In this document: positions 1 through 6,591 of the stretch, piece by piece
Layout of the letters: each line of letters begins with the position of its first letter
Numbering within the stretch: position 1 is the first letter of the stretch
Assembly (NCBI GenBank): GCA_023409675.1
Contig: JAEYRC010000382.1
Location: forward strand, 1 to 7,397
Reading direction: 5' to 3'
Source of the DNA: Bacteroidota bacterium
GTDB taxonomy: Bacteria; Bacteroidota; Bacteroidia; Chitinophagales; Chitinophagaceae
DNA: 7,397 bases
Position numbers and translations under genes: made by a program
Notes under the pieces: generated by a model
Databases searched by the model: none
The model's input: the letters and a program-made list of their open reading frames with translations, nothing else
Told to the model about the DNA's origin: nothing

Positions 1-1230
1 ACCAATACCAACACCTTTGAGCAGGTCGGTCATCACCACCGCGATTACGGTTACCACAAAGGGAACAAACTGGTGTTTGCCGGTATGCCACATATGTTTA
101 AACACTTTAGGACTGGCCAGTTTGATACCGATCATGATCAGAATGGCAGCAAGGGAGGCCATTGGTATCTTATTCAGCAGGCCGGGTATGGCAACTACGG
201 TCAGCAGCAGTAAAACGCCATGCGTCATCGCGGACAATCGTGTTTTTGCTCCGGAAGTGATATTGGCTGTGGTACGCACAATAACGGAAGTCATGGGCAG
301 ACCGCCCACCATACCGGAAAGAATATTACCTACACCCTGTGCTTTAAGTTCAGTATTAGGGCTGGAATAACGTTTCATCGGATCCAGTTTATCCCCGGCT
401 TCAAGGCATAGAAGGGTTTCGATACTGGCCACAATGGCAATGGTTACCCCTACGATCCAGACTTCAGGATTGGTGATGGCTGCAAAATTCGGTGTGGTAA
501 ACTGACCGATAAAATCATTGAAAGATGATGCGGTGGGCAGGGTAACGAGATGTTCCTGCGAAATGGCCATGGGTGATCCGGTACTTTTGAACAGCTCATT
601 GAGTAGAATACCCATTATTACCACCACCAGGGCACCGGGCACTGCTTTGATCCGTTTCAACGCGGGTACCTTATTAAAAGCGACAAGGATGGCTATGGAT
701 AACACCGTGATGAGGATGGCGCCCATATGCGCGAAATTTATCGCATTGATAATTTCGGTAAAAAAGCCCGATCCCTCGCCGCCTTCCAGTGAGAACCAGT
801 CGCCCTCATGCGCTTTGTCGTAGCCAATGGCATGCGGAATTTCCTTCATGATAATGATGATACCAATCGCGGCAAGCATCCCTTCAATCACACTGGTTGG
901 AAAATAACTGGAGAACGATCCGGCCTTCAGGAAGCCCATGATCAGTTGTAATAATCCGGCGATCACCACGGCTACGATGAAGGTTTCATAACCCAGATCC
1001 GTAATCGCTACCAGTACGATGGCGATAAGTCCGGCTGCCGGACCCGATACACTAACATTGGATCCGCTGAGGTAACCCACCACTGTACCGGCGATGATAC
1101 CACATATAACCCCCGCAAAAGGCGGAGCCCCGCTGGCTACCGCAATACCCAGACACAGTGGCAACGCCACCAGAAAAACGACCAGCCCGGATAAAACATC
1201 AGACTTAATATACTTAGTTGTTAACTTCAT
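1..1230 (-). CDS. SulP-family inorganic anion transporter, probable bicarbonate importer (partial, 3' end missing)
   Basis: This gene encodes an inner-membrane anion transporter of the SulP (SLC26) family. Reading leftward from the ATG at 1228-1230, 410 codons are open without a stop up to the window edge, so the C-terminus, including any STAS domain, lies outside. The N-terminus begins MKLTTKYIKSDVLSG and runs into an alanine/glycine-rich hydrophobic helix containing VALPLCLGIA. The segment SGSNVSVSGPAAGL (residues 55-68) matches the family's anion-binding TM3 region. GVTIAIVASIETLLCLEAGD (261-280) and GGLPMTSVIVRT (309-320) match the conserved late-core helices. About ten hydrophobic segments are visible. 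The gene starts 43 bases after a beta-carbonic anhydrase on the same strand, an arrangement known for SulP proteins that carry bicarbonate. Bicarbonate is therefore the favoured substrate, but sulfate or another anion cannot be excluded from sequence. No strong ribosome binding site is seen. Family call is secure; substrate is inferred. Confidence 0.93.
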   Translation of the reverse strand, partial: MKLTTKYIKSDVLSGLVVFLVALPLCLGIAVASGAPPFAGVICGIIAGTVVGYLSGSNVSVSGPAAGLIAIVLVAITDLGYETFIVAVVIAGLLQLIMGFLKAGSFSSYFPTSVIEGMLAAIGIIIIMKEIPHAIGYDKAHEGDWFSLEGGEGSGFFTEIINAINFAHMGAILITVLSIAILVAFNKVPALKRIKAVPGALVVVIMGILLNELFKSTGSPMAISQEHLVTLPTASSFNDFIGQFTTPNFAAITNPEVWIVGVTIAIVASIETLLCLEAGDKLDPMKRYSSPNTELKAQGVGNILSGMVGGLPMTSVIVRTTANITSGAKTRLSAMTHGVLLLLTVVAIPGLLNKIPMASLAAILIMIGIKLASPKVFKHMWHTGKHQFVPFVVTVIAVVMTDLLKGVGIG

Positions 1231-1273
1231 TTGATAAGATTTTTACATTGTCACATAATCAGCTATTCATCAA

Positions 1274-1948
1274 TCATACATGGTTCAGTTCAGCCTTCAG
1301 CTCAACAGTTTTCTCAGAATTGGAGGCTCCGGTAAGATTTTTAAAGAAATCAACTTCTCCGGTTTCAATATTATAAACACCACCTACCAGACCGATTTCA
1401 CCGCGCTCGAACATCTCTTTAACAATCGTGCTTCCGGTAATGATCTCTTCCAGGCTGTTTTCAACATTCGCGTAGGCCACCTTATCGCCAAACTGGTTAT
1501 CGCTGTCTTCGCGCAGCATGGATTTGCTGAGGGAGGGTTGGATTCGTTTAAGCAATCCCGTTATATGTCCGTCAGTCACACCCGCCTTGGCACTTTTGAT
1601 CGCCCCGCAGTTGGTATGGCCCAATACCATGAGTACTTTTGATCCAACATACTTTACGGCATATTCAATACTTGCCAGGATATCGTCATTAACGATATTA
1701 CCGGCTACGCGGATGCTGAACAGGTCGCCAAGACCCTGGTCAAAGATCAGCTCAACCGAGGTACGCGAGTCCATGCAACTCAGGATCACCGCAAAAGGAT
1801 ATTGCCCTTCACGGGTCTGATTCACCACTTCAAGATGATCATGATCAGCTTTCAGGTTATTAAGGAAACGCTTGTTTCCTTCTACCAATAATTCATAGCC
1901 CTGGCATGGAGTCAGGGTCTCCAGATACTCTTTAGAGTGTTTTCTCAT
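1274..1948 (-). CDS. beta-class carbonic anhydrase
   Basis: This zinc enzyme interconverts CO2 and bicarbonate and is probably cytoplasmic, as no signal peptide is seen. Counting from the ATG at 1948, the protein has 224 residues, the usual size for the beta class. The zinc and catalytic signature is intact: CMDSR at 58-62 gives Cys58, Asp60 and Arg62, and HTNCGAIKSA at 111-120 gives His111 and Cys114. The conserved SIRVAGNIV (78-86) and the C-terminal GGVYNIETGEVDFF (189-202) also fit the family. The frame is open 14 codons further upstream to an ATG at 1990. That extension is cysteine-rich and unlike family N-termini, whereas MRKHSKEYLETLTPCQ resembles them, so 1948 is preferred. The SulP transporter gene follows 43 bases downstream on the same strand and is almost certainly co-transcribed, which suggests a role in inorganic carbon or pH balance. 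No promoter was recognised in the 132 bases upstream. Confidence 0.95.
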   Translation of the reverse strand: MRKHSKEYLETLTPCQGYELLVEGNKRFLNNLKADHDHLEVVNQTREGQYPFAVILSCMDSRTSVELIFDQGLGDLFSIRVAGNIVNDDILASIEYAVKYVGSKVLMVLGHTNCGAIKSAKAGVTDGHITGLLKRIQPSLSKSMLREDSDNQFGDKVAYANVENSLEEIITGSTIVKEMFERGEIGLVGGVYNIETGEVDFFKNLTGASNSEKTVELKAELNHV

Positions 1949-2043
1949 TATATACAGGTTTTGCGTGCAGTTATAGCTATAACAGCACATACGTGTGGAA
2001 ATATTACGAACAGTAAATTGTCAGGAAGGCTGTAATAGCCAGG

Positions 2044-2060
2044 GATGCATGAAATGCATC
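2044..2060. repeat. perfect 7-bp inverted repeat with 3-base loop
   Basis: GATGCAT and ATGCATC face each other around GAA. The repeat sits between the end of the small membrane-protein gene (2081) and the start of the carbonic anhydrase gene (1948). It could form a short hairpin in the minus-strand transcript or serve as an operator. No run of T follows on the minus strand, so it is not a convincing intrinsic terminator. The core is the self-complementary hexamer ATGCAT occurring twice, so chance is possible. Confidence 0.4.
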
Positions 2061-2080
2061 AGTTGAATAAAAAATGCGGG

Positions 2081-2449
2081 TTAAATCTGATTGGGAGGAG
2101 GAACCAGCAGTTCACCATGAAAGGCATGGTAGGTTCCCCAGTCAACACAATTATACATAGGAGAGGTAGCCGTAAATAAACCGCCAGACTCCTCATTACC
2201 ATGAAGATACTCTTCGGCCATGGAGTTATTTCCCGGACCCTTTTCTTCAGTGGTATTTCCAAATGGATTGTGTGATTCTTCTTCAGCCGTAACCGAAAGT
2301 GGAATGCCGACGGAAACGCCATCAGCAGCGAGCTGAAGCTGACTGTTGTAGACATACGGAATGCTGATCGTCAGCCATACCAGGGTCAGCATCAGAAAAA
2401 CTGAGGTGATCCGCTGTAATACATTGTATGTTTTTTTCTTCCGTTGCAT
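2081..2449 (-). CDS. small membrane-anchored or exported protein of unknown function
   Basis: This gene encodes a protein of 122 residues. The N-terminus is strongly basic (MQRKKKTYNVLQR) and is followed by one hydrophobic segment at about residues 13-33 (VFLMLTLVWLTISI), so it is either an uncleaved membrane anchor or a signal peptide, with the rest outside the cytoplasm. The remainder is acidic and polar, with NPFGNTTEEK (61-70), EEYLH (79-83) and a C-terminal YHAFHGELLVPPP (107-119). This layout recalls short proteins of unknown function in Bacteroidota, but I cannot name a family. It contains several His residues and one Cys (101), so metal binding is possible but unsupported. The open frame extends to a GTG at 2461, but that codon overlaps a promoter box, so the ATG at 2449 is chosen. 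It lies upstream of the carbonic anhydrase gene on the same strand and may be the first gene of that operon. Its function is unknown. Confidence 0.72.
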   Translation of the reverse strand: MQRKKKTYNVLQRITSVFLMLTLVWLTISIPYVYNSQLQLAADGVSVGIPLSVTAEEESHNPFGNTTEEKGPGNNSMAEEYLHGNEESGGLFTATSPMYNCVDWGTYHAFHGELLVPPPNQI

Positions 2450-2460
2450 ACGAAGTGGCA

Positions 2461-2492
2461 CAAAAATAATACTTTAGAAGCGGCATTCCAAA
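2461..2492 (-). promoter_or_regulatory. Bacteroidota-type promoter (TTTG / TAnnTTTG)
   Basis: Read on the minus strand, TTTG (2492-2489) is followed by a 20-base spacer and TATTTTTG (2468-2461). Both boxes match the Bacteroidota primary sigma factor consensus of a -33 TTG or TTTG and a -7 TAnnTTTG, with spacing in the accepted range. Transcription would start about 5-7 bases further on, near 2455, leaving a leader of only some 6 bases before the ATG at 2449. It would drive the small membrane-protein gene and possibly the carbonic anhydrase and SulP genes. Confidence 0.6.
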
Positions 2493-2605
2493 ATCCACCA
2501 TACAGCATTTTAAAATTCTAATCCATTTTTAACCTCGATAGAACGCAGAACCTTATTAATAGAGAAGCAACCATATTTCACGGCTAACCTTAACATTTGG
2601 ATAAC

Positions 2606-3751
2606 ATGAACAAACTGCTGCCGCTCCTTTTTTCACCTCTTTTAGTATTGTTTTCGTGCGCCGGCACCGCAACGACGGATACCAGGGATTGGACGATGCT
2701 GCCCTTTATGAAGGCCGATGCTGTGAATCCGGTACTGACGCCCGGAACCGGAACCTTTTTCTGCCCCATTCGCCAGGAAAAGGTCGCCTGGGAAGTGAAG
2801 GATGTCTTTAACCCGGCCCTGGTGGTACACCAGGGTAAAATCATGATGCTGTACCGGGCGGAAGACAGCGTGGGAAAATATGCCGGAACCTCCCGCATAG
2901 GGCTGGCGGAGAGTGATGATGGCCTGCATTTTACGCGCCATCCCGAACCGGTATTCTTTCCGGATAATGATGATCAGAAAATATATGAATGGGAAGGCGG
3001 TTGTGAAGACCCGCGCCTGGTTCAGGCTGAAACTGGTGAATTTATTATGACCTATACGGCTTATGATGGTGACAAGGCAAGGTTAATGATCGCTTCTTCT
3101 CCGGATTTGCGGCAGTGGACCAAACATGGCCCCGCCTTCAGCACTGTGCCGGGTGATCCGTATACCGGCAAGTGGTCGAAATCAGGCGCTATTGTCGCCA
3201 CCTATGAAGAGGATGGGCGCATCAGGGCCACCCGCATTAAGAATAAATACTGGATGTACTGGGGTGATGTCAACATCATGGCCGCCACCTCGGATGACCT
3301 GATTCACTGGACGCCGGTGGAATATGCCGACAGTAGCCAATACCCCAGCACCTTTCACCGCAACAGCGAAGAATTAAAAGCGGTTCGCCAGGTGTTCGGT
3401 CCGCGTCCCGGGAAATTCGACAGCGACCTGGTAGAACCCGGCCCGGCGGCCCGGCTAACGGACAAGGGTATCCTACTGATCTATAACAGTCGCAACCTCG
3501 CCGAAGGCGATAGCACCCTGGCTGAAGGAACCTATACGGTGGCGCAGGTACTGCTCGACCGCGATGACCCGATGAAGGTATTGAACAGAATGGACACCTG
3601 GTTTCTGAAACCAGACAAACCTTTTGAAACAGAGGGACAGGTTAATCAGGTTTGCTTTGCGGAAGGATTAGTATATTTCCAAAATAAATGGTTTTTATAT
3701 TACGGTACCGCCGATTCCAAAATCGGTGTGGCGGTTAAAGAAGGCTACTAA
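2606..3751 (+). CDS. exported GH130 family beta-mannoside phosphorylase or beta-mannosidase (lipoprotein)
   Basis: This gene encodes a five-bladed beta-propeller enzyme of glycoside hydrolase family 130, whose members cleave beta-mannosides by phosphorolysis or hydrolysis. Starting at the ATG at 2606 it has 381 residues, normal for the family once a signal is added. The N-terminus MNKLLPLLFSPLLVLFSC is a lipoprotein signal with Cys18 as the likely lipidated residue. The lipobox LFSC is slightly off consensus. Conserved blocks in order are NPVL (41-44), VFNPALV (67-73), MLYRAED (81-87), YAGTSRIGLAESDDG (92-106), EWEGGCEDPRLV (128-139), with Asp135 in the position of the family's general acid, and FDSDLVEPGP (271-280). 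The in-frame TTG at 2597 is a less likely start. Export suggests a periplasmic or membrane-attached enzyme. Known exported Bacteroides members such as BT3780 are beta-1,2-mannosidases, but phosphorylase versus hydrolase cannot be settled here. An MHS transporter gene follows after 58 bases. Confidence 0.9.
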   Translation: MNKLLPLLFSPLLVLFSCAGTATTDTRDWTMLPFMKADAVNPVLTPGTGTFFCPIRQEKVAWEVKDVFNPALVVHQGKIMMLYRAEDSVGKYAGTSRIGLAESDDGLHFTRHPEPVFFPDNDDQKIYEWEGGCEDPRLVQAETGEFIMTYTAYDGDKARLMIASSPDLRQWTKHGPAFSTVPGDPYTGKWSKSGAIVATYEEDGRIRATRIKNKYWMYWGDVNIMAATSDDLIHWTPVEYADSSQYPSTFHRNSEELKAVRQVFGPRPGKFDSDLVEPGPAARLTDKGILLIYNSRNLAEGDSTLAEGTYTVAQVLLDRDDPMKVLNRMDTWFLKPDKPFETEGQVNQVCFAEGLVYFQNKWFLYYGTADSKIGVAVKEGY

Positions 3752-3809
3752 CAGTAACTGGTAAGCGCAATTATTCACTAAGCAGGATCTATATCCCAAG
3801 CAGCATTGT

Positions 3810-5273
3810 ATGGCAAAAGGCATCTGGAAAGTTATCACCGCCTCTTCAGTAGGCACCTTAATTGAATGGTACGATTTCTACATCTTTGGCACCCTGTCTA
3901 CCATTATCGCGCAGAAATTTTTTCCGGCCACCGACCCCACGGCAGCCCTGTTATCGACCCTGGCCACCTTTGCGGCCGGCTTTATTGTTCGGCCCTTTGG
4001 CGCCCTTTTCTTCGGGCGACTGGGGGATATCGTCGGGCGGAAATATACTTTCCTGCTCACCCTGGTACTGATGGGAGGTTCCACCTTCCTGATCGGCCTG
4101 GTACCCTCCTTTGCTTCTATCGGTTATTGGGCCCCTTTCCTGGTGCTGATCCTGCGTTTATTGCAGGGCCTTGCACTGGGCGGAGAATATGGTGGCGCCG
4201 CTACCTATGTCGCCGAACACGCACCCGCGCACCGAAGAGGGTTCTTCACCAGTTGGATTCAGACCACAGCAACGCTGGGACTGTTTCTCTCTCTTGGGGT
4301 GATCCTCACCGTTAGAAACATTGTAGGAGTGGCAGAATTCACGGAAGGCGATGGCTGGCGCTATCCCTTTTTATTATCAATCGTGCTGGTCGTAGTGTCA
4401 ATTTTCATCCGGCTGAAAATGAACGAGTCGCCCCTCTTCTCGAAACTCAAAGCAGAGGGTAAAACAGCCGTCAATCCGCTCAAAGAAAGTTTTGGCAAAA
4501 AGCTCAATTTCAAGATGGTGCTGCTGGCGCTCTTCGGGGCAACGATGGGTCAGGGTGTAATCTGGTATACCAGCCAGTTTTACGCACAGCATTTTATGCT
4601 TACACAGTGTATGGTGGAATACGAACAGGCCAATACCATTATCCTGATCGCCCTATTGATCGCGACACCCTTTTTCATACTATTTGGCAGCCTGTCCGAT
4701 AAGATCGGCCGCAAACATATCATGCTGGCGGGGATGTTGCTGGGCGTTTTGTTTTACCGGCCCATATTCAAAGAATTGTATTCCATCGCGCAGGTAGCCA
4801 CACACAGCACCGTGGTGAAACAGGAAACCCTTTCCTCCGCCACCCTTGCCGGACTTCCGCAGGAAACTACAGCCCGATATTTTGAAGATGGCAGCAGCCA
4901 CCGGGAAATCAGGGTTCAACCGGAGAACGGCACGGCCACAGTACGGCAGGAAGTACTGCTCGGAACAAAACCGAAATGGAAAATGATCGGGCTTATAACG
5001 ATTATGGTCTTGTTTGTGACGATGGTGTACGGACCCATTGCCGCCTTCCTGGTGGAAATGTTTCCTACCCGCATCCGGTACACCTCTATGTCGCTGCCTT
5101 ACCATATCGGCAATGGGGTATTTGGGGGTATGGTACCGTTCATTGCCCTGCTGATTACCACCATACCCGGTACTGACGCATTTTCCGGGCTCTGGTACCC
5201 TATTGGCGTAGCGGCCTTGTGCTTTGTAATCGGGGCCTTGTACATAAATAATTCAAGACACAACGATACCTGA
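3810..5273 (+). CDS. MFS transporter, metabolite:H+ symporter (MHS) family
   Basis: This gene encodes an inner-membrane secondary transporter of 487 residues with twelve predicted helices. The N-terminal IEWYDFYIFG (18-27), the loop 2-3 motif GRLGDIVGRK (69-78), RLLQGLALGGEYGGA (116-130) and its half-repeat partner GSLSDKIGRK (293-302) are hallmarks of the ProP/KgtP/ShiA-type MHS group. MVYGPIAAFLVEMFPTRIRY (405-424) and SLPYHIGNGVFGG (428-440) closely match the MHS branch annotated as proline/betaine-type permeases. A hydrophilic stretch of about 70 residues (322-391) separates helices 9 and 10 and should face the periplasm. Such an insertion is usual in this branch and here seems on the short side. 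MHS proteins typically carry carboxylates, betaines or amino acids with protons, so the actual substrate is unknown. It lies 58 bases after the GH130 gene and 26 bases before a small two-helix protein gene, its likely partner. Confidence 0.93.
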   Translation: MAKGIWKVITASSVGTLIEWYDFYIFGTLSTIIAQKFFPATDPTAALLSTLATFAAGFIVRPFGALFFGRLGDIVGRKYTFLLTLVLMGGSTFLIGLVPSFASIGYWAPFLVLILRLLQGLALGGEYGGAATYVAEHAPAHRRGFFTSWIQTTATLGLFLSLGVILTVRNIVGVAEFTEGDGWRYPFLLSIVLVVVSIFIRLKMNESPLFSKLKAEGKTAVNPLKESFGKKLNFKMVLLALFGATMGQGVIWYTSQFYAQHFMLTQCMVEYEQANTIILIALLIATPFFILFGSLSDKIGRKHIMLAGMLLGVLFYRPIFKELYSIAQVATHSTVVKQETLSSATLAGLPQETTARYFEDGSSHREIRVQPENGTATVRQEVLLGTKPKWKMIGLITIMVLFVTMVYGPIAAFLVEMFPTRIRYTSMSLPYHIGNGVFGGMVPFIALLITTIPGTDAFSGLWYPIGVAALCFVIGALYINNSRHNDT

Positions 5274-5299
5274 ACCGGTAAACCTTAACCGAAAAAGAG

Positions 5300-5548
5300 A
5301 TGAAATCAATTAAACGTTATTTAGGCCTGCTCTGGTTGCTTATCGGACCGGTCGTTTTGTTTCTGTTGCTTAAATCGGCCTATACGAATATCGTCAGCGG
5401 AGGCAGCGGTGATATCCATCAGCCCATTCCCTGGATCATCATCATCAGCATCTTCACCCCGATTGCCGCCGGGCTGATGATTTTCGGCTGGTATGTATGG
5501 AAAGGCGAGTTTGAGCAGGATGACTTTTCGGGAGATGACGGCGCATAA
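5300..5548 (+). CDS. small two-helix membrane protein, probable MHS transporter partner (DUF6814-like)
   Basis: This gene encodes an 82-residue protein with two membrane segments, about residues 8-26 (LGLLWLLIGPVVLFLLL) and 44-66 (PWIIIISIFTPIAAGLMIFGW). They are joined by a short polar loop ending GDIHQPIPW, and the tail is acidic (EFEQDDFSGDDGA). I believe it matches the small Bacteroidota family DUF6814, which occurs beside MFS transporters, but that name is from memory and was not checked. It starts 26 bases after the stop of the MHS transporter gene, with a purine-rich AAAGAG just before the ATG, so the two are very likely co-transcribed. By analogy with other small transporter-associated proteins it may stabilise or regulate the permease. 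That role is inference. The acidic C-terminus and basic N-terminus (MKSIKR) suggest both ends may lie in the cytoplasm. Confidence 0.85.
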   Translation: MKSIKRYLGLLWLLIGPVVLFLLLKSAYTNIVSGGSGDIHQPIPWIIIISIFTPIAAGLMIFGWYVWKGEFEQDDFSGDDGA

Positions 5549-5621
5549 AGAAATACCGGCCATCCTCGCCGCGACATCCGGCAGCGGATATTGCCAGCGC
5601 TCAGCATATTTTTTATTTCAG

Positions 5622-5629
5622 TAGGTTTG
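5622..5629 (+). promoter_or_regulatory. possible -7 promoter box (TAGGTTTG) for gldA
   Basis: TAGGTTTG matches the Bacteroidota -7 consensus TAnnTTTG and ends 5 bases before the gldA ATG. No TTG is found 17-23 bases upstream, so only half of the promoter is supported. If it is used, transcription would begin at or within a base or two of the start codon, giving a leaderless message. Confidence 0.35.
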
Positions 5630-5634
5630 TAGCT

Positions 5635-6570
5635 ATGTCGATTCAAGTCGAAAACCTGCTCAAGTGCTATGGAGCGCAACGGGCGGTGAATGAAATCAGC
5701 TTTTCGGTGCCGGGAGGAGAAATTGTAGGATTTCTGGGGCCCAACGGCGCAGGGAAGAGCACTACCATGAAGATCATCAGCGGATACCTGCAACCCGACA
5801 GCGGACGGGCATTGGTCTGTGGAACAGACGTTCTTCAAAATCCCCGGGCAGCAAAACAAAAGATCGGCTACCTGCCGGAATCCAACGCGTTATATTATGA
5901 TATGTATATCCGCGAATATCTGGGCTTCATGGCCGATATACACCGTTTGACCGATTCGCGCAAGGCCATTCAGCGTGTTATCGAGCAGGTAGGCCTTAGC
6001 CCGGAACGGGGCAAAAAAATCGGCCAGTTGTCGAAGGGCTATAAACAGCGGGTGGGACTGGCCGCAGCGCTGATCCACAATCCTGAAGTGCTGATTCTTG
6101 ATGAACCAACAACCGGACTGGATCCTAATCAGATCATGGAGATCCGGGAAGTGATTAAAACCCTCGGAAAAGAAAAGACCATTCTTTTTTCCTCACATAT
6201 ATTGCCGGAGGTGGAAGCCATTTGCAACCGGGTCATCATCATACACAAAGGCAACCTGGTGGCCGACGATACTCTTGACCGGCTGCGGGTGCAGGGAGCA
6301 GAACAGCAAACGGTAACGGTAACATTTGAGGATCCTGTTGCTCCGAAACTGCTTCAATCCATCAACACAGGCACCGTGCTAACGGAAACGGGCAACCGCG
6401 TTTTCAGGATACAGACAAGCCAGGTGGATGCTGTAAAAAAACAGGTTCTTGAACTTTCTTTGCAACACAGCCTGAATATAGTTTCTTTGCATACCGGAGC
6501 GCACAGCCTGGAAGCGGTATTCCGCCAGCTAACAGCAGCGCATGAAACTGAAAAACCGATCTCTTATTAA
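5635..6570 (+). CDS. gldA: GldA-type ABC transporter ATP-binding protein
   Basis: This gene encodes the ATPase subunit of an ABC-2-type exporter. In Flavobacterium johnsoniae GldA works with membrane proteins GldF and GldG and is linked to gliding motility. In non-gliding Bacteroidota the role is less clear. The protein has 311 residues and a complete nucleotide-binding domain: Walker A GPNGAGKST (35-43), signature LSKGYKQR (132-139), Walker B VLILDEP (152-158), D-loop GLDP (161-164) and switch His188. The Q-loop position carries GYLPES (78-83), with Glu in place of Gln, which is common in this ABC-2 subgroup. MSIQVENL and LGFMADIHRL strongly resemble GldA, and the C-terminal extension from about 220 fits the family. 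The ATG at 5635 matches family starts. An 86-base gap precedes it and eno follows after 21 bases. No gldF or gldG is seen in the window, so its membrane partners must lie elsewhere. Confidence 0.88.
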   Translation: MSIQVENLLKCYGAQRAVNEISFSVPGGEIVGFLGPNGAGKSTTMKIISGYLQPDSGRALVCGTDVLQNPRAAKQKIGYLPESNALYYDMYIREYLGFMADIHRLTDSRKAIQRVIEQVGLSPERGKKIGQLSKGYKQRVGLAAALIHNPEVLILDEPTTGLDPNQIMEIREVIKTLGKEKTILFSSHILPEVEAICNRVIIIHKGNLVADDTLDRLRVQGAEQQTVTVTFEDPVAPKLLQSINTGTVLTETGNRVFRIQTSQVDAVKKQVLELSLQHSLNIVSLHTGAHSLEAVFRQLTAAHETEKPISY

Positions 6571-6591
6571 TACCGATAAAAACATCAACAC

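Noticed and set aside
17..823. Plus-strand open frames opposite the SulP gene
   Set aside because: They lie antisense to a clear, uninterrupted SulP reading frame and show no family-like motifs.
1949..1990. Upstream extension of the carbonic anhydrase to an ATG at 1990
   Set aside because: The extra 14 residues are cysteine-rich and unlike family N-termini. The ATG at 1948 gives the usual length.
2591..2599. TAACATTTG just before the GH130 start as a -7 promoter box
   Set aside because: It has three bases between TA and TTTG instead of two, and no well-placed -33 box was found.
2597..2605. TTG start codon for the GH130 gene
   Set aside because: The ATG at 2606 directly precedes a normal basic-hydrophobic lipoprotein signal, and a TTG start is rarer.
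3862..4315. Alternative-frame plus-strand reading frames inside the MHS gene
   Set aside because: They overlap a strongly conserved transporter and read as Pro/Arg-rich shadow translations.
4680..5105. Minus-strand frame opposite the MHS gene
   Set aside because: It is antisense to conserved helices, with no recognisable domain or separate start signal.
5549..5634. Intrinsic terminator between the small two-helix gene and gldA
   Set aside because: Only weak GC-rich pairings are visible and none is followed by a T run.
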